Shown: positions 22,840 through 34,446, counted from the first letter of the stretch. The stretch is DNA of 64,000 bases from Gordionus sp. m RMFG-2023 (GCF_954871325.1 NC_088779.1:25902869-25966868), one strand, 5' to 3'. Notes: generated from the sequence alone by a model not told the origin. Numbers and translations: made by a program.

Positions 22840-24360
22840 AAGGTGGATTAGAATAAAAAATATCGGGATAGGTTTTTGAGCTATTAATAGGATCGTATCG
22901 GTGAAAATAGGTGGATCGATCCGGCTCCAAATTTAATGTTCATATATATTAATGAATCTTCGATATCAGATTGGATTCAGAGACTGTATATACCAAAATA
23001 TAGAAAAGGAATCATCGATAGGCGAATGAAATCTTTTCAAAAAATAGAGCGCAAAGAAAACGAAGTAATGAAAGATTGATGGAAATTTATATATTATTTT
23101 TAAAATATAATATAAAGAATTTATTCATATTCCTAATAAAAAAAATTTCGCACTCCCCCTCCCCCAACCCTTCCCCGCCTTACTCTCCCTAAAATATTAG
23201 TAATATAAACTTTCGTTAAGCAAAATAGATTGTTTTTCGCAAACCAACTTTTTAAGTAATACACTCGATTAGAATCTCAAACAAGGCTATAGGATCTGAG
23301 AACGCAGTTCAAAAATATTTGATCCTTATATTTTGTGTTTCGTTAATTATTTTTAATAATTTATTATTTAGCCACCATTGTCATTGTATAGTATAAACAA
23401 TGAAAAATGAAAGAGACAAAATCCTATTTCCAAATTTAAAAAGATTTGTGGTCAAATTCTTACATCAATTTATCTTTTGAATATCTGAATCGCGGCAAAA
23501 AATTAAATTTCCTATAAGTTTAGCCTAATTAATCTATTTTTTAAATAATTTAATTGAAATTTTGCCTGTAGGTGGTACAATTTGACCCCACTTTTAACGA
23601 TATCCCAAAGCTTAGGTAATATTTTTTGGATAAAATCTCGATTTATCAATTTTATATAAAAGATGATATCAACTCCATTGTTTCCCTTCGTAACTACCCA
23701 ATGTATGACTGTGGAAAAGGGCGAATTATCGTAAAACATTATGAATATGATTACCTTGTTTTATAGCAACTATTTAATTATCCAAAATCAGCAGCAAACG
23801 ATAGTTGAGAGGCGACAGTGCCAAATTATAATAGTAGACAATTTTAGACAAAATTATAGAATATATTGCCACACTCTTATATAAGGAGCTTTAACTCGGC
23901 GTAGGCAGTAAGTTTTCTTAACCGGCTCGATCAGAGCCGCTGCCAATTTCGCGATATAAAGACCTTGAAGATATTATGAAATCTCATAATAATTTGTGCA
24001 TCATTTAAAAGAAATTTAAAAAGAAAATAGATTTCATTAAAATATTTCTTATTAATATTTGAATTCAGTCATTTTTTGTAAAGAAAGAAAGCCTTTTTTT
24101 GGTTATATATAAACTACTTAGGAAACTTATAAAAAGGGAATAAAAAATAGACCATCTTTATTTAATTGTAAAAATGATTAACAAATAAGATATAAAAGTA
24201 TCAAAAATAAAAATATTATACAAAAAGTAATCTAAGCTATTGGTATCGTACTTAAAATAAAAGTGCAATATTGATATCGGTAAAAATTCTAATATATAAA
24301 CAAAATAATGCAATATAATATAAATTATAAATTATTATCATTTTAAATGACTTATAAAAT
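22840..24360. other. AT-rich stretch without a recognised gene
   Basis: Contains a C-rich run near 23155-23185 and a somewhat GC-richer patch at 23880-23960. Open frames are short and have no family pattern. Confidence 0.5.
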
Positions 24361-24370
24361 AGAATAATGT

Positions 24371-26323
24371 TTATCCACTAGGGGGAATAGTTAATAAGTC
24401 TGCTTGGTTTCCTCGTACAATCTGTGGGGTTTCCAAGGTTGGCGGTAACAAATTTGGCGAAGGAATAATCAATGACTTGGTAAAAAGTTTTTGTTTATCT
24501 ATCGTTTCTATGTGTGAGATATTCTCTCTTATACCTTCCTCCCATTTCGATAATTGTTCAATCATAATACTCCGTTTTTCTGCACTCGGTTCTTTTTCTA
24601 GTTTCATTCGATGATGCAATAGTTTTTCCTCTAAATATTCATCCACTTTTTTGTTTAGTTCTTTAACTGTTCCTGTCATTGTATCCAATCTTGTGGCAGA
24701 TTTTGTATGGGTATACCATTGACCCATTTCATGGTCAGGAATGTTTTTATCTTTAGCTTCTTGATGAAGTGCGCAATAAATAGCTTCAGTTTTTTCTTTA
24801 GATAGTGTGGCCATTAATTGCTGTGCTCTCCTTATACCAAGTCCTTTTATAAAACAGGCGATTACGTTATCTTGCATCGGAAGAAAAGTATCAAATAATA
24901 TAGGGAAAAGAGATTTTTCTCGTGAAGGGATGTGATCATAGAGAGATTTTTTATAATGTTGAAATTTTGACTTTCCCTCTGATCCAAAACAAGATTCAAG
25001 AAATAAGACTCCAAAAAGGCACATTCTTGGAGCTCTTGCAACTATAAATTTTTCAGGGAGATTATTTTGTAATCCGATATAAGGTGATTCTGATAATGAC
25101 TGCTCTATTGATTTAAGATACTTTATTTCAATTTGCCATTCGAGTGGCAATGTTTTTTCATCTATATCTAACGCATTTACTACACTGACCCCCAATCGGA
25201 TAGTTTGGCCATGATGATTGAAATATATCATTTTTGCTTGTTCAAATATCTTAATGGTCCAAACGTTAAAACTTGGATCTTCATAAAGCATGGAGGGAGT
25301 TAATGTGTCAACGTATTTGACTAATGGATTATATTTCCTCGTCTTATCAACTGCGATAACATGTCCTATTACTACATCAATTATTTTAAGTTTCGAATCA
25401 GGTTTAAATCCAAATTCTCTAAGTGCTACATCAATATCCTGTTGGGTGAGTTTTGAGTAATTCGTTCCAGATAAAGCTGCTTTGATAAGAAGAAATAATT
25501 GGCTTGAGAATTTATTTTCATGCTTATAAGCAAAAGTTAATAAACTCAACGCAATCATCAATTGAATTTTCTTTTCAATGTTAGCTAGAAATGCAGCATT
25601 AGCGTTTACTGGCGCCACCTCAAAAATTGTTTGGAAGTCTCTCATAGGTATGAGCACAAATAAGTTCTCGAACGCATTTCTTACATATGGGAACAATAGA
25701 TAAAGTACAGATACAACTTTTGATAGCCAGGGTGCATTTTTCGTGTAAGCCAAAGTTGTGATTTCTGTAATATTACCAATCAACAAATATGTCGTTGGTT
25801 CACTGAGCAAGTCATCACCAATTACAGGCCATAGATTTTTAAGAAATGTCTGTTTGGGGTATTTCCAAACAATAGAATGTTTATCATCCAAAAATCTGTC
25901 CACATAAATCAATAATGATGGATGACCTTCCGCAATAATGATTGTATTCAAATTTGAATATAGAGCAGTTTCGGAATCTATATGAGTCAGATTAAATGAT
26001 CCTTTTAATATCATGAGTTGTGAATCAGGATAATTAGTGAAGGATGGTAGGAAAGGCCGAATTTTTGGACGATCAACTGAGTATCCATCATAATAAATGG
26101 CAATTCTGGATGGAATGGTACATTTTGTATACTTACTTAAATCTACTTGACTCGTTGGACGTTCTCTAGTGAAATGTCCGGTTACAGCTCGAAAGTCCAA
26201 GGAAGTTAGTAAATTATTAACGTATATATCTAGTTCTGCCGAGCTTACAACATCGTTAGAAATTGAGAACTGAGTTGCCATTATCCTTAGAATAAAAATA
26301 GTGAAAATTAATTTACTTAACAT
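24371..26323 (-). CDS. 650-residue intronless ORF, unidentified; possibly virus-derived (nucleoprotein-like) insertion
   Basis: This is by far the longest open frame in the window and needs no introns, unlike every host gene here. Its GC content is visibly higher than that of its surroundings. The second Met (residue 15, MATQFSISNDVV) looks the better start; the first 14 residues are a hydrophobic run encoded by AT-rich DNA. It is mostly helical in character: residues 230-310 form a hydrophobic helical core (YVRNAFENLFVLIPM, IALSLLTFAYKHENKFSS), and the last 120 residues are charged and coiled-coil-like (KELNKKVDEYLEEKLLHHR). No enzyme motif, transmembrane hairpin or zinc finger is evident. 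Length, one compact globular body plus a charged tail, and absence of introns would suit a nucleoprotein gene of a negative-strand RNA virus captured in the genome, but I cannot name a family. The frame looks whole. A domesticated or orphan host gene is the alternative. Confidence 0.5.
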   Translation of the reverse strand: MLSKLIFTIFILRIMATQFSISNDVVSSAELDIYVNNLLTSLDFRAVTGHFTRERPTSQVDLSKYTKCTIPSRIAIYYDGYSVDRPKIRPFLPSFTNYPDSQLMILKGSFNLTHIDSETALYSNLNTIIIAEGHPSLLIYVDRFLDDKHSIVWKYPKQTFLKNLWPVIGDDLLSEPTTYLLIGNITEITTLAYTKNAPWLSKVVSVLYLLFPYVRNAFENLFVLIPMRDFQTIFEVAPVNANAAFLANIEKKIQLMIALSLLTFAYKHENKFSSQLFLLIKAALSGTNYSKLTQQDIDVALREFGFKPDSKLKIIDVVIGHVIAVDKTRKYNPLVKYVDTLTPSMLYEDPSFNVWTIKIFEQAKMIYFNHHGQTIRLGVSVVNALDIDEKTLPLEWQIEIKYLKSIEQSLSESPYIGLQNNLPEKFIVARAPRMCLFGVLFLESCFGSEGKSKFQHYKKSLYDHIPSREKSLFPILFDTFLPMQDNVIACFIKGLGIRRAQQLMATLSKEKTEAIYCALHQEAKDKNIPDHEMGQWYTHTKSATRLDTMTGTVKELNKKVDEYLEEKLLHHRMKLEKEPSAEKRSIMIEQLSKWEEGIRENISHIETIDKQKLFTKSLIIPSPNLLPPTLETPQIVRGNQADLLTIPPSG

Positions 26324-26789
26324 GTATTTGAAATTACAGAAAAATAGTGATATTTCTTATCTTCTCTATCTACTTTCAGAATCTATTAACTTAGAGACCC
26401 ATAAATATTTTGGAACTAGTTTAAAAAAATTTAAATCTTAAATGCATATAAGCGCATAACATGAAACGCCATATAGACACTACAAAAGGGCCAATTTTTT
26501 TAAAAAAATAATTGATTTCTTTAGATTTAAATTTTTGCAAAGAAAATAAGAATAAAATTTTAACATTTTGAAAAATATAATAAAACGATACTGACTTTGT
26601 TAAGTACTATATAGTAATAACCAGGACTGGCAAGTCCGTCAATTAACCGGTCAAATTCAGTCAATTGACCGAAGGAGTATTTGACTTGGTCAAAATACTC
26701 TAAAAAAACTGAAGAAAAATAAAAAAAATATGTTTGAAAAAAAGAAAAAACGATATAAATACACGTAATAACAATGCTGTTTATTTACC

Positions 26790-26965
26790 CCAATATCAAG
26801 GGGAGCGTCTTACTAGTAATGAAATTAATCAAGTTTGTGATATAATATAAGAATTAGGCATTTTACAAGGTGGTGATGATCAAAATATTTCAAGGGATAT
26901 CATAAATTTCAGATGTAAAAGTGGCCAGTTTGATAGTAAATTATGTGGAAAGCAGTAAATTCGAA
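26790..26965 (+). pseudogene. Short coding-like relic of unknown family
   Basis: One frame reads NEINQVCDII, a stop, then ELGILQGGDDQNISRDIINF and RCKSGQFDSKLCGKQ. The residue mix looks protein-like, and only one stop breaks about 55 codons. I do not recognise it; it may be a transposon remnant. Confidence 0.25.
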
Positions 26966-26978
26966 ACATTCAGATTCC

Positions 26979-27212
26979 ATTGGGCTTTGCTAAGCGACAT
27001 TTTACCAATGTTATTAAAGTGCCCGATTTGGTCGATTTTCTAAAATGGCCTGATTTTACCCAAAAGAATAATGTAAGCTTGGAGATTTTGCACATAGATA
27101 TCAGAAAGGTTTGGACCTCTATTTTCCAAATCTCGAATCTTACGTATTATTATTTGGACTAAAATCGTAATGGGATCGTTTTCAAAAATCGAGCCATGCC
27201 ATTTAACAACAC
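26979..27212. mobile_element. MITE of the TTGTTAAAC family, diverged left end
   Basis: The right end GAGCCATGCCATTTAACAACAC followed by TA is clear. The left end (TGGGCTTTGCTAAGCGACA) matches only loosely. TTTTCTAAAATGGCC and TTTTCAAAAATCGAGCC are the paired subterminal blocks. About 234 bp, non-coding. Confidence 0.5.
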
Positions 27213-27465
27213 TACATTTTACTAACAAATTTTAGTTCTCCTCTAAAAATAATAGGTCGATTTGGGGTAATATTCTTACCAAACAAAGAAATCGATTGAA
27301 GATCCACAACAGGAAATTCGAAAAATTTTATAATATTATAGTTAATTATCAAATCCATTTAGTTTAAATAGAAGTTGGAATTTTCTTCTAAGTTTCGTGA
27401 AGTAGAATCTAATTTCACCTTTTATAATACTATAATTTGTCAAGAACGTCAAATAAAAGATAAAT

Positions 27466-30287
27466 GAGTTATTCCATGTCAAATGAGCAAAAAAATCAAG
27501 ATTTTCGGCCCACCCCTTTCAATTTCGATAAAAAGTTGTAGACTGGTTATATATGTTCCCATTAGATTATAAACAAAATTTTAGCGCATTAGCAACTATA
27601 TTAGCGGAGATAATCGGGGTTAAAGGTCCAAAAAACGTCTTTTTTTGCTTTTTACTGATGTCAAATAATTAGTTTTTAATTTAAAACTAAATATGATCAA
27701 AAATTGAATCTAATATCAATAGCTAAGTTAATAATTGAGAATTATGGCTAAAACTTCAAAATTAATTTTTGATAAAATATGGGTCATCTTATGGTCAGTT
27801 GAAAACTTGAAATTAATATTTAGAAATGTATATGATCTCCGATTTTTAATTTTTTTAAGAAATATTATCCGTTTACTATTTTTTTAATAATTTCTTCAAC
27901 AATTAGCATGGCTGGATATTTATTTAAAAAAATATTGCGATTTTTATACTTTAAAAAAAATAGATGGCGCTATATATAATAGTTATAATATGTTAAAATT
28001 CATTTTTCTTATTGATTAAATATATTTTAATGTATAATATATCATAAAATTCTATTATATAACTTTGTAAACCTATTCCCCTGAGATATTCGCAGGATAA
28101 AAAATTTTAATAATTTTTTTAATATTTCAATGTAAATTAAAAATAATTAAAAAATCCGACTAGCACACTAACAAAAAAGCAGGATTAAAGGTGTGCAGGA
28201 AAATTATTAAGGGAAAAATCGAAAATCACATTAATTACCAGGCCTACCCCCAACCCTCCACCCCCCCCCCCAGACTAAGTCATACCCATCAAGATCAAGA
28301 ATGTTATGAAATTGTCATTATCTTAAATTATTAAAATAACCAGAGATAAAGAAAATTTCGAAGATTTTGAAAAAAATTTTAAGCAATAAAAATAAACAAA
28401 ATTATAGTTCTGATGAAATAAGCCGACTCATGCCTGGAATAAAAGATTGTGATCTGTTAAAGGCGAGAAAGAATCAGTCCAAAGACTTATATTAAATAAG
28501 CTTAAATAAATATTCAAGATGTTTAAGGAAGAATACCCAAATATATCAATTGGATTCTCTAAATTTGCCGAACTTAGACCAAAAAACTGTATTTTAGTTG
28601 GAGCTAGTGGCACACACACTGTTTGTGTTTGCGCCATTCATCAGAATGTGAAATTAATGACAAATGTAGAAAAATTTAAAAGATGGGGAATTTTTAACAA
28701 TTCTAGATTATTCTGAGAATTATTCCTTCATTTTACAAGATGAAGTTCAGGGATTTCATTGGAACAACGTGCAGGCCACTATACATCCATTTGTAGCATA
28801 TAAATCTGGAGAAGAATTAAAAAATATAAATTTTGTTATTTTATCCAAATTTAATTCTAAACCAGAAAAAATAATATATTTTTCAGATGAAGCCGCGTCT
28901 CAATACAAGAATCGCAAAATTTTTCTGAACATATGCCTTCATAAATACGATTTTAATATTCCTGCCGAATGGCATTTCTTTGCCACTGCTCACGGCAAAA
29001 ATGCAAGTGACGGTATCGGAGGAACTATCAAAAGATTAGTTGCCAGAGCTAGTCTTCAAAGGCCAAATAAAAATCAAATCCTAACCTCATTAGAATTATA
29101 TAATTATGCTAAAGAAAATATTAATGGAATTCAATTGGAATATGTATCCAATCAAGAATATATCGAAGAGGAATTAGCTTCGTAAAAGATTTAATGCACT
29201 GCTTATACATGGGACCCAAAAAAATCACGGGGTTATTCCCAGTGATCAAAATAGACTAAAAACCAAAATATATTCCAATTCCAAAAAATATAATATAAAA
29301 CAAGTTTAGTTTTTAAATGAGAAAATTAATTTTTAAAATATTAATGGATATATAACATGTGTATATGGTGATAAATGGTGGTTAGGATATATAATCGATA
29401 AAAATGATATAAATGAAGAAGTAAAAATCCGATTTTTACAGCCTTGTGGACCTTCAGCCTCATTTAAATTTCCTCTGAAAGATGATATTTTTGTGTTGCC
29501 TAAATCTCATATTCTCTCGCTGGTCAATCCTTCTACTCCCACCAGTCAAACATATATATTATCTCCTGAAGAAATCTCACAAGCTAGCCGGGCTTTGTAT
29601 TCCTTTAGATGAAGTAAGATTTAATTAATTTATAACTATCTTAATTAGGCTAAATTTGTGAAGATTTTAAAAATTTATGATCTGAATTACAAATAAATAT
29701 ATATAATGGACATTGTAATCGATTTAGTATGATATATATACATTAAAATATTTTTAATCAATAAAAAAAATGAATTTTAACATATTTAAACTATTATATA
29801 TAGCGCCATCTATTTTTTTAAAAGTATAAAAATCGCAAAATTTTTAAAAATAAATATCCAGCCATGCTAATTGTTGAAGAAATTATTAAAAAAATAGTAA
29901 ACGGATAATATTTCTTAAAAAAATTAAAAATCGGAGATTATATACATTTCGAAATATTAATTTCAAGTTTTCAAGATGACCCATATTTTATCAAAAATTA
30001 ATTTTGATGTTTTCGCCATAATCATCAATTATTAACTTAGCTATTGATATTATATTCAATATTTGATCATATTTAGTTTAAAATTAAAAACTAGTTATTT
30101 AACATCAGTAAAAAGCAAAAAAAGACGTTTTTTAGACCTTTAACCTCGAATATCTCCGCTAATATAGTTGCCAATCCGCTAAAATTTTGTTTATAATCTA
30201 ATGGGAACATATATAACCAGCCTACGATTTTTCATCGAAATCGAAAGGGGTCGGCCGAAAAGTGATTGATTTGACATGGAATGACCC
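27466..30287 (+). mobile_element. DNA transposon with ~570 bp terminal inverted repeats
   Basis: Left TIR 27466-28043, right TIR about 29722-30287, closely similar in inverted orientation (ends GAGTTATTCCATGTCAAAT and the complement GGGTCATTCCATGTCAAAT; both carry ATAGCGCCATCTATTTTTTT at the inner side). The element is flanked by AAAT on both sides (27462-27465 and 30288-30291), compatible with a 4-bp target duplication. Between the TIRs lies a decayed transposase-like gene. A solo, more diverged end of a related element lies at 59180-59720, inside a COG2 intron. Confidence 0.85.
28390..29610 (+). pseudogene. Transposase-like gene of the 27466-30287 transposon, decayed
   Basis: Successive pieces, in order: DEISRLMPGIKD (near 28418), FKEEYPNISIGFSKFAELRP with GTHTVCVCAIHQNVKLM (28519-28716), a 138-residue frame at 28769-29185 with IYFSDEAASQYKNRK, AEWHFFATAHGKNASDGIGG and TIKRLVARASLQRP, then CVYGDKWWLGYI and FLQPCGPSASFKFP up to ILSLVNPSTPTSQTYILS (about 29359-29575). 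I recall this same order of blocks from an uncharacterised protein family common in animal genomes. The acidic FSD and a DG in HGK..SDGIGG would fit an RNase H-like DDE nuclease, but that is inference. The pieces are separated by stops or frame changes, so this copy is dead. GT/AG introns could account for one or two gaps. Confidence 0.65.
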
Positions 30288-30430
30288 AAATGTGTTATTC
30301 TAGATCATTCTTGACGGGTTAACACAGCTACAGCTAGTATATAATATTTATCTAATGAACTTTTACTTTCACACACTAAATAACTCCATATTTGTAAGAA
30401 AGTAATTGTCTAAAAATAATATGTAGGACC

Positions 30431-30565
30431 TACATTTACCCCTTACAGGCCTGTCCCGAGTTTTAAAAAAAATTTTTTTTAGACCTGGCCCAAGTGTATT
30501 AAAAAATTAAAATATGGCCAGCCCGTGGACCTGGGCTTAGGACCTGGTGTGCAGGTCTTTGAAAT
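30431..30565. mobile_element. Decayed right end of a CAGAGACCTGCA hAT element
   Basis: GCCAGCCCGTGGACCTGGGC is followed by GGTGTGCAGGTCTTTG, matching the right end of the element at 38162-39500 (GGGCCTGCAGGTCTCTG). The left part is lost. A further weak GGGCCAGGCTG piece lies at 30745. Confidence 0.45.
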
Positions 30566-30569
30566 ATAT

Positions 30570-31770
30570 TAAATACATATTTTGACCTATAAAACCTTAA
30601 TCTAGCAAAATTAAATTATTAGGTTATAAATTATAAATTTATTAAAATACATTTATAAATAATTTAATATTGTGCACATAAAGACATTCAAAGATATCTG
30701 CAATACCAGTCCCAAGCCCATACATCTGAGAATTTTTTTGGGCCAGGCTGTACAAAAAAATGAATTGTATATATATTTGATCACTAAAATATAGTGCTTT
30801 AATTTAACCACTACCCAAGATCATAAATTGTTATTTATTTAAGTTCAACAACACATGTTTGGATCTTGTATTTAAAAAAATTTAAAAATTGGGCTAGATC
30901 AGACAACTTTAGTATAATATTGAAACTGGTCTGGGTCAAGAAATGGCTGTGTTAGGAATTAACTAAATTCTCACTGGGCCAGGCATGAGAATTGATTCAC
31001 ATATTCCAATTATTTGTTCAAATTGAAGGTACTAACAATATATACTTCATTAATATATCCTATAAAATAATATAAAGAAATTTAAATGAGCTCTCATCAA
31101 AACAATGATAAATTTCTGATTCACACCTCATAAAATAGGTTAATTTATGATTTATCCATTATCAAATAATATAGAAGACATTTCTGATTACCCATCATCA
31201 AATAAAAGGGAAATTTACTATTTCCCATCATTCTTGACAGGTTATCTTATAAACATAACACTTTATATATATATATATAAACTATAAGGCCACTCTATGA
31301 AAAGAAGATAAATATTAGGGGTATCAGATGCTTTAATTAGGTTAAAAAAAGCAAAATTGTGAAAAAATTTTGATACAAAGAAATATTTTTGAGATATTAT
31401 GAAATTTTTATCAAAAATATTACAATCCTCTAAATAATTTAAACTTAGTTGTGAGTATATATATTTGCTGGAACCTTCAGTAAATAATTTAAAAAATATA
31501 TTTGTAATATGATAGCTCTTATATGTTGCTAATGGAGAGTAAAGTATATATATATAGTATTTAGAAAGCATTAAATAAAATATGTTAACAAAGTATATAT
31601 TTTCTACCTTCAATGTTAGTAATGGATAAATCATAAAGTTTTTATTCAATGTAAATTAAATGATTGAAATAAGTATGTTACCTAAGTATCTGTCCAGCTA
31701 TCAAAATTTTAAAACTATGATATAGTTGAAACTCTTAATTTAAATATCTATATTAAGGTTCGTTAAATTA
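30570..31770. other. AT-rich stretch, no gene seen
   Basis: AT-rich DNA. A weakly GC-richer GGGCTAGATCAG patch near 30890-30970 resembles GGCC-rich MITE interiors. The 128-codon minus-strand frame at 31263-31649 is Ile/Tyr/Phe/Asn-rich noise. Confidence 0.5.
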
Positions 31771-31993
31771 ATTCATTCATTCATTACCACGCCAGAATTT
31801 CATCACCCACCAGGAGTTGAAGCGTGCATCATGTATTTTCACTAGTATATAGATCCCAGGTAACAGATTAAATCATGGGGAAATTTTTCATATATTATTT
31901 TTTTTTATTTATTTTTTTTTAATATTTTTTTTTTATTTATTTTTTTTTAATATTTTTTTTTATTTATTATTTTTTTTAAATTTAAAAAAAATC

Positions 31994-32629
31994 TTAAGTA
32001 TATTTAAGAATTTAGAAAAAAGAGTATATTTAAGAATTTAGAAAAAAGAGTATATTTAAGAATTTAGAAAAAAAGAGTATATTTAAGAATTTAGAAAAAA
32101 AGAGTATATTTAAGAATTTAGAAAAAAAGAGTATATTTAAGAATTTAGAAAAAAAGAGTATATTTAAGAATTTAGAAAAAAGAGTATATTTAAGAATTTA
32201 GAAAAAAGAGTATATTTAAGAATTTAGAAAAAAGAGTATATTTAAGAATTTAGAAAAAAAGAGTATATTTAAGAATTTAGAAAAAAGAGTATATTTAAGA
32301 ATTTAGAAAAAAAGAGTATATTTAAGAATTTAGAAAAAAAGAGTATATTTAAGAATTTAGAAAAAAGAGTATATTTAAGAATTTAGAAAAAAAGAGTATA
32401 TTTAAGAATTTAGAAAAAAAGAGTATATTTAAGAATTTAGAAAAAAAGAGTATATTTAAGAATTTAGAAAAAAAGTATATTTAAGAATTTAGAAAAAAGA
32501 GTATATTTAAGAATTTAGAAAAAAAGAGTATATTTAAGAATTTAGAAAAAGAGTATGTTTAGAATTTAGAAAAAAAGAGAATATTTAAGAATTTAGAAAA
32601 AAAAGTTTATTTAAGAATTTAATAAAAAT
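31994..32629. repeat. Minisatellite, about 26-bp unit, roughly two dozen copies
   Basis: Unit GAGTATATTTAAGAATTTAG followed by five to seven A. Copies differ mainly in the length of the A run (AAAAAAGAG versus AAAAAGAG); the last few units carry point changes. It lies wholly inside the TIR element at 31859-33048. Confidence 0.95.
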
Positions 32630-32779
32630 ATGTATACTAAATAATTAATCAATTTATTTGAATAAACATAACATATATACAATGATAATATAGATATATA
32701 TATTTTTAAAGAAAAACAAAAATAGTTCTATGTTATCCATAAAGAGGTAAAATGTTAAATTTAAAAAACTTTGATATTG

Positions 32780-32859
32780 TATCAAAAAATTTCCTTCAAA
32801 ATCCACACGATATTTATTTATCAAAAAATTTCCTTCAAAATCCACACGATATTTATTTA
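32780..32859. repeat. 40-bp direct tandem duplication
   Basis: TCAAAAAATTTCCTTCAAAA plus CCACACGATATTTATTTA appear twice in direct succession, identical by eye. Inside the same TIR element. Confidence 0.9.
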
Positions 32860-33659
32860 TCAAAAAAAAAATCTAAAAATACGCCAAATTTATACCAAAA
32901 TCCAGACAATCTAAAAAAAATATATAAAAAATTTAAAAAAATAAATAAAAAATAATAAAAAAAAATAAATAAAAAAAAATAATAAAAAAAAAAATAAATA
33001 AAAAAAAAATAATATATGAAAAATTTCCCCATGATTTAATCTGTTACCAGATCCCATACATGATGTCTACCCGTTTTATTATAGTGGACGGTACCACTAT
33101 GTAGCCAGTTAGCAAAGTGAAGAAGGAAGAAGTACAATAATGGTGATGTATTAGTTCCGTTTCCGGCAGAATAGTGTTAAGGAAAAAATAAAAATAATGT
33201 CATATAAAAAAAATGTACCTGCATCCTTAAGTGGTATTTAGTGAGGCAACAAAAAATAATAACCCTTATATCTTGTTAAGTATTGAGAGTTTATGTTAAG
33301 TTTGCATGAAGAGTCTCTTCCTTGTTTGTTGTTCGGTGTGCCAAATATCGTATGATCATGTGTGCTTTTTTCTTTCGTTTAAAATTTGAAAAATATTTAA
33401 ATTTCTACACTTGCTTTGAGGCATAAATTAAATTATCTACATTTTAATGAACAAGGAAAGGTCTGAAATGCATAATTTTTTAATTTTTGATCAAAAATTA
33501 TTCCTTTTTCAAAAAGATTTATATGAGAATTCAGGGGCCCGAACCGTTATTTATAACGGTTCAGTTTGGTTACGGATCTTAAGAAGAAGTTTATAAAGGT
33601 TCGGTTCAGCTAAGGCTTATAAAGGTTCATTACGGTTAGAATTTTTTTTTATTGAAGCA

Positions 33660-33863
33660 ACACCATCTTCTAATTTATTTTTATTTTAAGCATAAAATAT
33701 ATAAGATTCAAAATAACTCATTTTTAAATATATTATTTGAACGTATATGTAATATATTTTATAATATAAATGGATTCCTTTTTGTTCGTTGTGACGATAA
33801 CACAAATTTAAGCCCCGAAAAAGCCCTTTCTACAGAAACTTGTGTTTCGGGAACCGCCAGTAC
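33660..33863 (-). pseudogene. hAT transposase C-terminal (hATC dimerisation) fragment
   Basis: On the minus strand the frame reads VLAVPETQVSVERAFSGLKF and VLSSQRTKRNPFIL, a stop, then NILHIRSNNIFKNEL. The P-x-[ST]-x-VSVERAFS motif is the hallmark of the hATC dimerisation domain near the end of hAT transposases. The upstream part of the frame (LIVLAVPE) lies beyond the nested element at 34455 onward. Stops break the tail. Confidence 0.8.
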
Positions 33864-34446
33864 CAGCGTCATGACAGGATTTTCACTGGCTGCAAACCCC
33901 CCTCAATAACTTTTGTCTACCCCCCCCCCCCAAAAAAAAAAATCCTGCCACCTTCGGCGGCTGTGTCTCTTTATTATTATTTTCACCTTTATAATTATAT
34001 TGATACTCTTTTCAGAGAATTTATAAGGATAGCTTAAATTAATTTATCTCTACTACCAACTATCGATATTTTGTGAATATAAAGAATTTATTTTTTAGAT
34101 AATAAATTCAATTAAAACCTCCATTACAATGAATAAATAATATGACATTATGAGCTTGCTGATATATCTAAACCTTTTAAATTACATTTAAAAGGATAGC
34201 AGAAAGTTTTATTTGGAAAACAATGTGTATGATTGTTTGCAATATACAGATTTGCTCGATAATTGTATTATAATAATTCTATAATAAATGTATTAATTTT
34301 TACAGCAATAAATTTTGTCCTATTTCATCTCAAAATTTAATAGATAACCCCCAAAAAAATTTATCCTACCCCCATTAAAGCAGCCTACCCCCCTTAAAAA
34401 AATAGGGTGCAAACTGTTCCTACCCCTCCCGCTCATGTAAACGCTG
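33864..34446. mobile_element. hAT MITE nested in the hAT transposase fragment, perfect 8-bp duplication
   Basis: 583 bp. Ends are CAGCGTCATGACAGG and the complement of CAGCGTTTACATGAGCGGG. GCCAGTAC occurs at 33856-33863 and 34447-34454. Removing the element rejoins the hAT reading frame before VLAVPETQVS, so it landed in that gene. Poly-C stretches lie near both ends. Confidence 0.85.

Larger units (their letters stand above)
31859..33048. mobile_element. Minisatellite-bearing TIR element with 8-bp target duplication
   Basis: 1190 bp. The terminal inverted repeats are near-identical over the first 40 bp (GGTAACAGATTAAATCATGG at each end) and continue as T/A-rich sequence for about 120 bp. 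AGATCCCA occurs at 31851-31858 and 33049-33056, and the uninterrupted target is seen at 22814-22821. An 8-bp duplication fits hAT or P-type insertion. The interior is a minisatellite, plus a 40-bp unit repeated twice at 32780-32859. No transposase, so the element is non-autonomous. The very similar ends suggest recent insertion. Confidence 0.9.
31771..33074. repeat. SINE/LINE-end-like repeat, second copy, split by an insertion
   Basis: Arms 31771-31858 and 33049-33074 match 22714-22839. The break is filled by the element at 31859-33048, with AGATCCCA present on both sides. Confidence 0.75.

Noticed and set aside
31263-31649. 128-codon minus-strand open frame
   Set aside because: Tyr/Ile/Phe/Asn-rich composition expected from random AT-rich DNA; no exon-like GC rise.
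31994-32629. CRISPR-like regular repeat array
   Set aside because: Units follow each other directly without unique spacers; it is a minisatellite in a eukaryotic transposon.
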